A stretch of DNA of 64,000 nt from Streptomyces sporangiiformans (lineage in GTDB: Bacteria > Actinomycetota > Actinomycetes > Streptomycetales > Streptomycetaceae): contig NZ_VCHX02000071.1 in assembly GCF_005768555.2 (NCBI RefSeq), positions 1 to 64,000 of the forward strand, written 5' to 3'. How positions within the stretch are numbered: the first letter of the stretch is position 1; the number at the start of each line of letters is the position of its first letter. Below the pieces are notes generated by a model, which saw nothing but the letters and a program-made list of their open reading frames with translations, was not told the DNA's origin and ran no database searches. Below, piece after piece: positions 24,518 through 32,217 of this stretch. The position numbers were made by a program, and so were the translations under genes.

Positions 24518-25224
24518 GCACCAGCACCAGCACCAGCAGGGCAACGGCGTTCGAGGACCGGCTGAGGACCGTGGCCCGGGAGCGTTACCACGACCGCCAC
24601 CCCTTCAACGTGCGTATGCACCAAGGCGAGTTGACCCCCGACGAGCTGCGCCGCTGGATCCTCAACCGCTTTCACTACCAGCGGCACATCCCCGTCAAGG
24701 ACGCCCTTGTGCTCGCCAAACTGGACGGCCCGCAGCTCCGCCGCATGTGGCTGCGGCGGATCGAGGAGCACGACGGCCGGGCCGAGGGAGAGGGCGGTAT
24801 CGAGCGGTGGCTGAGACTGGGCGAGGCCGCAGGACTCGACCGTGCCCGGCTGCTGTCCGGTGCGGAAGTGCTGCCCGGCGTACGGCTGGCGGTGGACGGA
24901 TACGTCAACTTCTGTCGGCTCCGCTCCCCGCTGGAAGCCGTCGCGGCGTCCCTCACCGAGCTGTCCGCCCCGGGCATCATGCGCACGCGCATCGCCGCGT
25001 TCGAACGCCACTACCGGTGGATCGACGCCGACGGGCTCGCGTACTTCCGCTCCCGCGAGACCCAGGGCCGCCAGGACAGCGGGGAGGCCCTCGGCCTCGT
25101 ACTGGACTGGGCGCGCACCGAGGCCGACCAGGAGCGCGCTGTGGCAGCCCTCGCCTTCAAGTGCGACGTGCTGTGGTCACTGCTCGACGCGATCGATTAC
25201 GCCGACGGAAAGGAACGGCCGTGA
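24514..25224 (+). CDS. pqqC: PqqC, pyrroloquinoline-quinone synthase
   Basis: A 236-aa all-helical oxidase that performs the final ring closure and eight-electron oxidation to PQQ without metal or cofactor. Family segments are seen: YHDRHPFNVRMHQGELT, LNRFHYQRHIPVKDA, RIEEHDG, YVNFCRL, HYRWID and KCDVLWSLLDAI, containing the conserved His, Arg, Tyr and Lys residues of the active site. The short Ser/Thr repeat at the very N-terminus (TSTSTSR) is a local expansion. GTG start overlaps the pqqB stop, and its own stop overlaps the pqqD start. Confidence 0.9.
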   Translation: MSTSTSTSRATAFEDRLRTVARERYHDRHPFNVRMHQGELTPDELRRWILNRFHYQRHIPVKDALVLAKLDGPQLRRMWLRRIEEHDGRAEGEGGIERWLRLGEAAGLDRARLLSGAEVLPGVRLAVDGYVNFCRLRSPLEAVAASLTELSAPGIMRTRIAAFERHYRWIDADGLAYFRSRETQGRQDSGEALGLVLDWARTEADQERAVAALAFKCDVLWSLLDAIDYADGKERP

Positions 25225-25478
25225 CCGGATGGCGGCCGGCCCTGGCACGCTCGGTCGTGCTCCGGCACGACCGGGTACGCCGGGCAGACCTGCTGGTCCT
25301 GCCGGAACGGGTGGTGATCCTCGGCGGCCGGGCGGCTGATGTCCTCAGGTTGTGCGACGGCCGGCGGCAGGTCGGCGACATCGTCGACGAGCTGGCGGCC
25401 CGGTTTCCCGGCGCCCCCGTGGCGGCCGAGGTGCCCCGGTTCCTCGACCGCGTACGCGAGGAGGGCTGGCTGCGATGA
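25221..25478 (+). CDS. pqqD: PqqD peptide chaperone
   Basis: An 85-aa RiPP-recognition protein. The sequence PERVVILGGRAADVLRLCDG, then VGDIVDELAARFPG, and the C-terminal VPRFLDRVREEGWL match the winged fold of PqqD, which binds PqqA and presents it to PqqE. GTG start overlaps the pqqC stop (GTGA) and its stop overlaps the pqqE start (ATGA). PqqD is a separate gene here, not fused to pqqC or pqqE as in some bacteria. Confidence 0.9.
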   Translation: MTGWRPALARSVVLRHDRVRRADLLVLPERVVILGGRAADVLRLCDGRRQVGDIVDELAARFPGAPVAAEVPRFLDRVREEGWLR

Positions 25479-26596
25479 CGAGCCCACCGCCGCCCTGGGC
25501 CCTGCTGGCCGAACTCACCCACAGCTGCCCGCTGCACTGTCCCTACTGCTCCAACCCGCTCGAACTCGTGCGCCGTTCCCGCGAACTCTCCGCCGAAAAG
25601 TGGGCAGACGTTCTGCGGCAGGCCGCGGAACTCGGCGTGATCCACACTCATCTCTCCGGTGGCGAGCCACTGCTTCGCCCCGATCTGGCGGCCATCGTCG
25701 CCGCGGCCGAGTCGGCCGGGATCTACACCCAGCTGGTCACGAGCGGAGTCGGGCTGAGCGCACCGAGAATGTCCGCGCTGGCGTCCGCCGGGCTGCGCAG
25801 CGTCCAGTTGTCGGTGCAGCACGCGGGTCCGGCCGCCTCCGACCGGATCGCGGGGTACCGGTCCTTCGCGGCCAAGGAGCAGGCTGCCGCTGTCGTACGT
25901 GACGCGGAGCTGCCGCTGGGCCTCAACGTCGTCCTGCACCGTGACAACCTCGACGCCGTCGACGCCATCGTGGACCTCGGCGTGGCCTGGGGCGCCGAGC
26001 GGATCGAACTGGCCAACGTCCAGTTCTACGGGTGGGCCCTGCACAACCGCACCGCGCTGCTGCCCACCCGCGACCAGCTTTCCCGCGCCCGGGAGACGGT
26101 CGAGAGCCGACGGCAGCAACTGGCGGGCACCACCGAACTGGTGTGGGTGGTACCGGACTACTTCGACGGGGTGGCGAAGCCGTGCATGGGAGGCTGGGGA
26201 GCGGTCTCCCTGACGGTCGCCCCGGACGGCGGTGTCCTGCCGTGCCCCGCGGCGGGGGCCCTGCCGGACTTGGAGGTACCGAACGTGCGCGACAGATCCC
26301 TGGAGTGGATCTGGAACAGTTCCCCGGCCTTCAACCTCTACCGCGGCACCGAGTGGATGAGCGGACCGTGCGGTGGCTGCCCCCGCCGGGAGACGGACTT
26401 CGGAGGCTGCCGCTGTCAGGCGCACGCGCTCACCGGCGATGCCGCCCGCACCGACCCCGCGTGCGCGCTCTCCCCCGACCACGCCCTCGTACGCGCACTG
26501 GCGGAGGCACCGCCTGACGACCTCCCGCCCGACGACGCCCGGCGCTACGTCTACCGCGGCCCTCGTCCGGCACGGCGCGAAAGATCCAGGGGGTGA
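25475..26596 (+). CDS. pqqE: PqqE, radical SAM/SPASM tyrosine-glutamate cross-linking enzyme
   Basis: A 373-aa radical SAM enzyme. The Cx3Cx2C cluster motif is SCPLHCPYCSNP near residue 12. SGGEPLLRPD and the VQLSVQHAG strand fit the SAM barrel. The SPASM C-terminus provides auxiliary cluster Cys residues in KPCMGGWG, PCPAAG, GPCGGCPRRETDFGGCRCQ and DPAC. It joins the Glu and Tyr side chains of PqqA. ATG 25475 overlaps the pqqD stop. A longer frame upstream is antigenic-looking Arg-rich sequence and not translated. The gene ends the operon 55 bases before a convergent flavin reductase gene. Confidence 0.92.
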   Translation: MTSPPPPWALLAELTHSCPLHCPYCSNPLELVRRSRELSAEKWADVLRQAAELGVIHTHLSGGEPLLRPDLAAIVAAAESAGIYTQLVTSGVGLSAPRMSALASAGLRSVQLSVQHAGPAASDRIAGYRSFAAKEQAAAVVRDAELPLGLNVVLHRDNLDAVDAIVDLGVAWGAERIELANVQFYGWALHNRTALLPTRDQLSRARETVESRRQQLAGTTELVWVVPDYFDGVAKPCMGGWGAVSLTVAPDGGVLPCPAAGALPDLEVPNVRDRSLEWIWNSSPAFNLYRGTEWMSGPCGGCPRRETDFGGCRCQAHALTGDAARTDPACALSPDHALVRALAEAPPDDLPPDDARRYVYRGPRPARRERSRG

Positions 26597-26651
26597 ACCG
26601 GGACGGCACACACGGCGAGAACCCAGGAGGACGGCTTCGTGCCCTCGGCAC

Positions 26652-27167
26652 TCAGGGCGCGTGAGGGCCTGCCGACAGTTCTGCCAGCGGCTGGAAGGCG
26701 CGTCGGAAATAGAGCAGGGGCTGGTCGTCCAGGAGAGTGACGTCGTGGACGCGGGCGACCAGGATGCTGTGGTCGCCACCGTCATGGCGTGCGTGGGCCG
26801 AGCAGGCCAGGGTGACCGGCGCGTCCGGCAGGACCGGGACGCCCCGTTCGTCGGGGACGAACTCGTTTCCGGTGAACTTGTCGGCGCCGCTGGTGGCGAA
26901 CCGTGTCACCAGTGCGAGGTGGCGTGGGGCGACGATCTGGATCGTCCAGTCGTCGCTCTGCCGGAAGGCCGGGTGGCACCGGGCGGTCTTGGCGAGGCAG
27001 ACCAGGACGAGTGGCGGGTCGAGCGACAGCGAGCAGAACGAACTGGCGGTGAAGCCCCACGGCCGGCCCGACCGGTCCGCGGTGGTCATGATCGTGACGC
27101 CGGAGGGAAAGGCCGCCATGGCGTCGCGGAACAGGGCGGAAAGGTCGCAGTGCGTGGACTCGGTCAT
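26652..27167 (-). CDS. Flavin reductase family protein (HpaC-like)
   Basis: A 171-aa FMN-binding split-barrel protein. Features are FPSGVTIMTTADRSGRPWGFTASSFCSLSLDPPLVLVCL, which is the flavin-binding region, GADKFTGNEF, and the late segment containing CSAHARHDGGDHSILVARV. Such reductases use NAD(P)H to supply reduced flavin to a partner monooxygenase or nitroreductase. It diverges from the 465-aa nitroreductase-fold gene at 27360, and their shared 192-base gap carries the 11-bp repeat array at 27230. Partner enzyme is not certain. Confidence 0.85.
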   Translation of the reverse strand: MTESTHCDLSALFRDAMAAFPSGVTIMTTADRSGRPWGFTASSFCSLSLDPPLVLVCLAKTARCHPAFRQSDDWTIQIVAPRHLALVTRFATSGADKFTGNEFVPDERGVPVLPDAPVTLACSAHARHDGGDHSILVARVHDVTLLDDQPLLYFRRAFQPLAELSAGPHAP

Positions 27168-27229
27168 GTCGCCGCCCCTTCCAGTCGTGGCCCTGGGGCA
27201 CAGCGTGCGCCGGGGCCCTCATGCCTGAC

Positions 27230-27262
27230 CCAACGCCGTCTCAACTGCCCGTCAACGCGCGG
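27230..27262 (+). promoter_or_regulatory. Triple 11-bp direct-repeat operator (array 1)
   Basis: Three head-to-tail 11-mers: CCAACGCCGTC (27230-27240), TCAACTGCCCG (27241-27251), TCAACGCGCGG (27252-27262). One repeat per helical turn is the classic binding layout of OmpR/PhoB-type regulators. The array lies between the divergent flavin reductase and nitroreductase-fold genes and closely resembles the array at 37548. See the findings list. Confidence 0.55.
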
Positions 27263-27359
27263 TGTTGAGCGAGCGTTGTGGACGGCGTTACCTCCCACCG
27301 AGGGAGCGGGTCCAGCCTGGGCCGCATCGGTTCACGAGCACCCCGGAGGAGGCGGTCCG

Positions 27360-28757
27360 ATGTCGGCGATCACGTACGACGTCAAGACCAACGGCAAGGT
27401 CCAGCCGACCGACAAGGAACAGGCGGACATTGCGCGCGCGTTCGAGAACACGCCGCCGGTGTTCCAGTTGCTGTCCCAGCTGAGGACGCGCCGGTTCGGT
27501 CGCGGCTTCACCTACGAGACGGGCGAGGAGGAGATCCACCCGGCCACCGGGCTCCCTCAACTCCTGCCCGAAGGCGAGTTCAAGTACAAGTCCACGGTCG
27601 ACCCGACACCGCTGACGGAGGTCCAGGAGGCCCTGGTCCTGTGGGCGGCCGGCGGCCCGAACGGCCAGATCGTCATGGACCTCCCGTGCGGGGTCGACAT
27701 GGCGACGTTCCTGTGCGTCGCCGGCCGGACGATCCCCGGCCCCTGCAACGACTCGCAGGTGCACTTCTTCCTGGTCAACGACCGCGGCACGTTCTTCTGG
27801 AAGCCCACCCGCAAGCGCGAGAAGCCGGTCGAGATCGAGGGACCGGACGACTACTACAAGATCCTTCAGTGGTATCGAGACGGGCTCGTCCAGCTCTCCG
27901 ACCGGCGCATCGACCTGTCGTGGGGTGTGCCGAACCGGCTGATGGGCGCCTGGCAGTGGAACTTCAACAAGCCGGGGACCTCGATCATCATCCCGGTCGG
28001 CGAGATCGCGCTCGAGCAGATCAACCTGCTGCTCACCTTCTACGAGTGGGCCGGCTGGTACATCGTCGACGACGACGGCGAACCCAACGTCGGCGCGGAC
28101 TTCCTGCGTGAGCACCCCAAACTCACCCTCCCCTACCCGCACAAGAAGTTCGAGGAGCTGTGCCTGCAGGCCAGCGACTACGTGGTGGGACACGCGATCG
28201 GCAACGCCAAGCTGGCCGCCGAGGCGCTCGGCCTCGGCTACTGGAACTTCTGCGGCTTCGCCGAGGACCTCGTGCTCGGCAGCCTCCCCGAGATCGCGAA
28301 CGGGCTGGGCTTCAAGTACAACGAGGTCAATGGCCAGCGGTACTCGATCGGCCGCGAAGACGTGTTCGAGAGCTGGGGCTACCCCGCGCCGTGGTGGGAC
28401 AGCATCGACGAACTCGTCGACTCGGTGGTCGACTACCGCTACGGAAAGAAGGGCGACTTCTTCGGCAAGGGCGGGCCCTCGGGCTCCGACCTCGACGAAC
28501 TGCCCTTCAAGCGGGAGCAGTTGGAGAGCTTCCGGGGCAACCCCCGGCTGCGCTACGAGGACTGGACCATCGAGGCGGTCAAGCGCGATGTCCGGCACAA
28601 CGTCGAGAAGTACGGGCGCTACCCGGTCAACTTCAGCCCGATGCAGTGCAACTTCATGATCCAGCTGCACAACGTGGACTCGGCGTACTACGACAAGTTC
28701 TACGTCCCGGGCTACATCACCGACCGTATCCGCAACCAGGACGCCACCTGGCACTGA
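27360..28757 (+). CDS. Divergent nitroreductase-fold protein, unknown function
   Basis: A 465-aa protein that I do not recognise as a named family. Two stretches resemble the nitroreductase/SagB-type flavin fold: PTPLTEVQEALVLWAAGGPNG (compare the usual PLTLEELSQLLWAA), and ASDYVVGHAIGNAKLAAEALGLGYWNFCGF (compare the usual DAGIAAQNLLLAAHALGLGT..G). The N-terminal RTRRFGRGF fits the Arg-rich FMN phosphate site. It is about twice the usual nitroreductase length, with extra aromatic-rich C-terminal sequence and no signal or membrane segment. GGAGGA lies 9 bases before ATG 27360. It is followed by a beta-grasp protein gene and diverges from a flavin reductase, so a flavin-dependent redox role is likely. 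F420 use is also possible. Confidence 0.6.
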   Translation: MSAITYDVKTNGKVQPTDKEQADIARAFENTPPVFQLLSQLRTRRFGRGFTYETGEEEIHPATGLPQLLPEGEFKYKSTVDPTPLTEVQEALVLWAAGGPNGQIVMDLPCGVDMATFLCVAGRTIPGPCNDSQVHFFLVNDRGTFFWKPTRKREKPVEIEGPDDYYKILQWYRDGLVQLSDRRIDLSWGVPNRLMGAWQWNFNKPGTSIIIPVGEIALEQINLLLTFYEWAGWYIVDDDGEPNVGADFLREHPKLTLPYPHKKFEELCLQASDYVVGHAIGNAKLAAEALGLGYWNFCGFAEDLVLGSLPEIANGLGFKYNEVNGQRYSIGREDVFESWGYPAPWWDSIDELVDSVVDYRYGKKGDFFGKGGPSGSDLDELPFKREQLESFRGNPRLRYEDWTIEAVKRDVRHNVEKYGRYPVNFSPMQCNFMIQLHNVDSAYYDKFYVPGYITDRIRNQDATWH

Positions 28758-28795
28758 GTGCGGCCATCCAGGACGCGACCATCCAGGGAGTGAAG

Positions 28796-29104
28796 ATGAC
28801 GGTCAAGGTACAGGTACCGCACGGCATGGCCTGGTGCACCGGGGGGCGGCGGGTCGTCGACGGTGAGGGCGCGACCGTGGGCGAGCTGTGGGAGGGGCTG
28901 GCCGACAGCCATCCCGAACTGATGTGGCGACTGTCCGGCGAGGCCGGTGAACCGGGCCGCTGGATCAGAATCGCCCTCGACGGTCAGAAAGTCCCGCAGG
29001 AGAACGTGAAGCAGGCCCCTCTGGAGGGAGTGACGATCGTCGCCATCACGGTGATGGAAGCAGCCCCCGCGGCCGCGCCCATGGGGAGCAAGAACCCCTT
29101 CTGA
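28796..29104 (+). CDS. Beta-grasp (MoaD/ThiS-like) small protein lacking C-terminal Gly-Gly
   Basis: A 102-aa protein. TVKVQVPHGMAWCTGG at the start, the helix TVGELWEGLADSHPEL and the strand segment RIALDGQKVPQENVKQAPLEG.TIVAITVMEA fit a ubiquitin-like beta-grasp fold as in MoaD and ThiS. Sulfur-carrier members end in Gly-Gly, but this one ends GSKNPF, so it cannot be thiocarboxylated at a normal tail unless processed. It sits 38 bases after the nitroreductase-fold gene with AGGGAG upstream and is probably its partner or subunit. Exact role unknown. Confidence 0.6.
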   Translation: MTVKVQVPHGMAWCTGGRRVVDGEGATVGELWEGLADSHPELMWRLSGEAGEPGRWIRIALDGQKVPQENVKQAPLEGVTIVAITVMEAAPAAAPMGSKNPF

Positions 29105-29119
29105 CTCGCCTTTCGACTC

Positions 29120-29162
29120 ATCGGCCGGCACATCGCGTCCCCTATCGCGTGTGCCGGCCGAT
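29120..29162. terminator. Bidirectional terminator hairpin
   Basis: Arms 29120-29132 (ATCGGCCGGCACA) and 29150-29162 form a perfect 13-bp stem with a 17-base loop. It lies between the beta-grasp gene and the convergent receiver gene, overlapping the latter's last codons. Confidence 0.75.
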
Positions 29163-29453
29163 GACTTCACCCAGTTCCGCCAGCGTGTACGGCTTGCGGA
29201 GCAGATCGACGACACCGGGCGGTACCGAGGGATGCCGCGGCTCGCCCGAGGTCCCCACGACCGGGATCCCCAGGCGTTCCCATCCGCCGCCGGGCACCCC
29301 GAGGTGGACGATGGCCAGCTCCCCCGTCCAGCCACAGCTCAGCGCCGGCGCCACATCCGCCACAGCGAAGACTTCGTGCCCCAGTTTGGCCAACTGGCGC
29401 TGCAGCAGCTCACGCAGCCGGTCGTCGTTCTCCACGACCATGATCCGGGCCAT
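29142..29453 (-). CDS. Stand-alone pseudo-receiver (response-regulator-like) protein
   Basis: A 103-aa single receiver domain without output domain. The first strand MARIMVVENDDRLRELLQRQL gives the acidic pocket, and LLRKPYTLAELGEVI keeps the late conserved Lys. The phospho-acceptor Asp expected after the third strand is replaced by His (LAIVHLGVPGG), so normal phosphorylation is not possible. It starts 6 bases after the histidine kinase stop and surely belongs to it. It may act as an unphosphorylated adaptor, or as a relic receiver. Shorter than the usual 115-125 residues of receivers. Confidence 0.7.
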   Translation of the reverse strand: MARIMVVENDDRLRELLQRQLAKLGHEVFAVADVAPALSCGWTGELAIVHLGVPGGGWERLGIPVVGTSGEPRHPSVPPGVVDLLRKPYTLAELGEVIGRHTR

Positions 29454-29459
29454 CGGGCG

Positions 29460-30281
29460 CTATCTCCGGTGCTCCGGAAGCGCGGGAAGGTCGATCGAGA
29501 AACAGGAACCCTGCCCAGGGACGCTCCGGATGCCCAGGGATCCGCCCATTCCGCCCACGAGTTCGCGTGTGATCAGCAGCCCGAGGCCATGCGCGCGATC
29601 GCCACGGCGCAGGTTCATCAGTTCCGTGATCTCGGCGGCGGTCAGCCCCGGTCCGCGGTCGTGACACGCGATCGTGACGGTGCCCGGCTGTCCGCTGACC
29701 ACGACGTTCACCTCGCTGTCCGGCCGACTGCACTCGACGGCGTTGGTGAGGAGGTTGAGCACCGCCTGACGCAACCGGAGCGGATCGGCGCCGACCAGGT
29801 CCTCTGTCGTGCGCCTGGCCGGCACGAGACCGACGTGCGCCGCACGGGCCAGCGGTGAGGCCAGCAGAACAGCCTGGGCCACCGCCGTGCTCGCCAACGT
29901 GCTCCTCCCCCGGGTCCCGCCCGCGACCGCGTCGTCCAGCAGGCCCGCCATGTGCCGTCCGGCGGCCACCAGGCCGCGCAGGCAGTCGTCCCGCGCCTCG
30001 CCCGCCCGCAGCATCTCGGCGAATCCGATGACGGCCTGCAGAGGTGTCCTCAGTTCGTGTGCCAGCTCGGGCGTCAGACGGTACGCCTTCGCCTCGCGGT
30101 CGGCGGAGGCCAGCAACGCCGCCAGATTGCGCAGTGCGTCCAGCATGACGTCCGCGTCGTGACGCTGCTGCCGGGAGAGTCCCGGCGAGACCGCGAACAG
30201 CTCCGCGGTGCCGTAGAGGACGCTGAACTCATTGGCCAGTTCGTGCAGCAACGGACGTCCATCCGTGGTGGTTTGCGTCAT
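29460..30281 (-). CDS. Soluble sensor histidine kinase
   Basis: A 273-aa cytoplasmic kinase with no transmembrane segment. The H-box AHELRTPLQAVIGFAEML (His near residue 73) is followed by the ATPase N-box NLLTNAVE, G1 box DRGPGL and G2 box HGLGLLITREL. The N-terminal 60 residues are a short helical sensor of unknown input. ATG 30281 is the likely start, although its ribosome site is weak. It is transcribed divergently from the AcoR-like regulator, with an operator-like palindrome between them, and precedes the pseudo-receiver in an operon. Its true phospho-partner could be the OmpR-type regulator at 37645. Confidence 0.8.
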   Translation of the reverse strand: MTQTTTDGRPLLHELANEFSVLYGTAELFAVSPGLSRQQRHDADVMLDALRNLAALLASADREAKAYRLTPELAHELRTPLQAVIGFAEMLRAGEARDDCLRGLVAAGRHMAGLLDDAVAGGTRGRSTLASTAVAQAVLLASPLARAAHVGLVPARRTTEDLVGADPLRLRQAVLNLLTNAVECSRPDSEVNVVVSGQPGTVTIACHDRGPGLTAAEITELMNLRRGDRAHGLGLLITRELVGGMGGSLGIRSVPGQGSCFSIDLPALPEHRR

Positions 30282-30313
30282 GGGACCATGAGACGGGACG
30301 GTTCCGGCCATGG

Positions 30314-30332
30314 CTGTCCCAGATTGAGACAG
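30314..30332. promoter_or_regulatory. Operator-like inverted repeat between kinase and AcoR-like regulator
   Basis: CTGTCCCAGATTGAGACAG is an inverted repeat with 8-bp arms (one mismatch) around a 3-base centre. The TGTCnCA...TGnGACA form resembles sites bound by Fis-type HTH regulators of the AcoR class. Its position in the divergent promoter region suggests autoregulation by the protein encoded at 30418. Confidence 0.5.
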
Positions 30333-30417
30333 TTCACTTCTTCCGGAAACACCGCCGCGCCGTATCGTTAACTTGCTCCTCCTGTGACGCGGGCCTGGAC
30401 CGCAAGGTGGTGGTGAG

Positions 30418-32172
30418 ATGGAGCGTGTCCACGTCGAGCGCGCCCGTGAGCGGTTCCTCAGCGGCGACAGCCCTGACGCCTCCGTGCGCACGCAGATCCT
30501 CGCCTCATGGCGCCGGTCCCTGACGGCCGGTGTCCCCGCCGAGCGGTTCGACATCCCGTACGAACCGGATCTCGACTTCGACGGATCCCTCGCGACCTGC
30601 GCCGAGCCGGTCCTGGAACGGCTCCAGGAACAGCTGTCGGGAATGGCCGTCAGCGTCGTGCTCACCGACGCCCACGGCCGGCTGCTGGACCGCCGGGTCG
30701 GCGAGAGCGATCTACGGTGCAAACTCGACCAGATCTGGTTCGCACCCGGGTTCAGCTACGCCGAGGAGCACGCCGGGACCAACGGTGTCGGGACGACGCT
30801 GGAGAGCCGCTCGGCCACCCTCGTCGTCGGCTCCGAGCACTTCACCGATCCCCTGCGGCCGTTCGCCTGCGCGGGAGCGCCGATCCACAACCCGCTGACG
30901 CACCGGCTCGAGGGGATCATCGACATCACCTGCCGGGCCGCGGACGCCAACGACCTCATGCGTGTGCTGGCCGGCCAAGCCGCCCAGGACGTCGAGCGGC
31001 TGCTCCTCGAACGGGTGGGTGCCGGGCCAAGGGCTCTGATGGCGGAGTTCCAGGCCGCGTGCACACGGACGCCCAATCCGGTGCTGGCGGTGTCGGGCGA
31101 CTTCGTCATGGCCAACTCCGCCGCGACCCGTCTGCCCGCTGTCGACCGGGAACACGTCGAGCAGATCGCCGCGGAGCTCGCCCGGGGCGCGCGCGGCGAG
31201 GCACGACTGCTGCTCAGCGTCGGCGAGACCAGGCTGCGTTCCGTCCGCGTGCGGACCGGAAGGCGATCCGTCGGCGTGGTGCTGGAGGTGAGCTTCCCCA
31301 GGCCGGAGCGGATGGGCGAGACCACGGCTGCCGCCTCGGAGCGCCCCTTCGTCGGCCTGACCGGCGCCGATCCGGCCTGGCTGGTCGTGTGCGGCGCGGT
31401 CCGCCGGTCAGCCGCCCGGTGCACGCCCACGCTGCTGCTCGGCGAACCCGGCGTCGGAAAGTACGCCCTCACCCGTGCCGCCCATCTCGAACAGCGCCCG
31501 CTCCGGCGGTTCACCGTCCTGGACTGCGCCGGGGACGCGGCCATGTCCTGGGAAGCCCTTCAGACGGCTCTTGCCGACATGACCGGCACGGTCGTCCTGC
31601 GCCACCTGGAACGGGCCGACCGGGCAACCGTGGCCGCGATCCGGGCCGGACTCACCGGCGCCTCCCCGGATCTCTGGCTCGTCGGCATGGTGACGGCCAC
31701 GACCGTGGAGGACTCGGCCCCGGTGTACGACGTGCTCGAATGGTTCGACACATCGATCACACTGCCGCCACTGCGCCACCGCCCCGGCGACGTGGAAGCG
31801 CTGGCCACGGTGTTGCTGCGCAGGCTCGCACCCGGCCGCCGGGTGCAGTGCTCGACCGAGACGGCCCGTCTGCTCGCCGGCGGGCACTGGCCAGGCAATG
31901 TGACCGAACTTCAGTCCGTGCTCCGTGCCGCTCTCAGACGGCGTCCGGTCGGCGACATCGAGGCAGGGGACCTGCCCATGAGTTTCGTGTCGGGCACCAG
32001 CAGGCGGCGGCTGTCCCGGCTGGAGGCCGCCGAACGCGACCTGATCGTCAAAACCCTGTGGGAGACGAAGGGCAACCGGGTGAGGGCCGCTGCCGCGCTC
32101 GGGATGAGCCGGGCCACCCTCTACCGGCGGATGAGCGCCTTCGGGATCGAGTTCGTCGGTCAGCACCCCTGA
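30418..32172 (+). CDS. AcoR-like GAF/AAA/Fis transcriptional regulator
   Basis: A 584-aa regulator. A GAF sensor region (about 60-210; WFAPGFSYAEEHAGTNGVGTTLE) matches regulators of acetoin or alcohol catabolism. The AAA region has a Walker A GEPGVGKYAL, but the Walker B is degenerate (TGTVVLRHLERAD), and the GAFTGA loop that contacts sigma-54 is absent, as expected in an organism without sigma-54. The C-terminal Fis-type helix-turn-helix ends KGNRVRAAAALGMSRATLYRRM. It probably controls nearby redox genes in response to a small molecule. ATG 30418 has GGTGGTGAG upstream. It ends 45 bases from the convergent fbiC. Confidence 0.8.
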   Translation: MERVHVERARERFLSGDSPDASVRTQILASWRRSLTAGVPAERFDIPYEPDLDFDGSLATCAEPVLERLQEQLSGMAVSVVLTDAHGRLLDRRVGESDLRCKLDQIWFAPGFSYAEEHAGTNGVGTTLESRSATLVVGSEHFTDPLRPFACAGAPIHNPLTHRLEGIIDITCRAADANDLMRVLAGQAAQDVERLLLERVGAGPRALMAEFQAACTRTPNPVLAVSGDFVMANSAATRLPAVDREHVEQIAAELARGARGEARLLLSVGETRLRSVRVRTGRRSVGVVLEVSFPRPERMGETTAAASERPFVGLTGADPAWLVVCGAVRRSAARCTPTLLLGEPGVGKYALTRAAHLEQRPLRRFTVLDCAGDAAMSWEALQTALADMTGTVVLRHLERADRATVAAIRAGLTGASPDLWLVGMVTATTVEDSAPVYDVLEWFDTSITLPPLRHRPGDVEALATVLLRRLAPGRRVQCSTETARLLAGGHWPGNVTELQSVLRAALRRRPVGDIEAGDLPMSFVSGTSRRRLSRLEAAERDLIVKTLWETKGNRVRAAAALGMSRATLYRRMSAFGIEFVGQHP

Positions 32173-32217
32173 GCGCGGTGAGTTCCTCGCACCGGTCCCA
32201 GTGGGCCACCGGAGCGG

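Noticed and set aside
27288..28754. Long minus-strand frame opposite the 465-aa gene
   Set aside because: It has antisense composition (Val/Leu/Asp-rich), no ribosome site, and the plus-strand gene has a strong one.
28796..29104. Sulfur carrier for molybdopterin or thiamine
   Set aside because: The C-terminal Gly-Gly is absent and no MoaE, ThiF/MoeB or ThiG gene is near.
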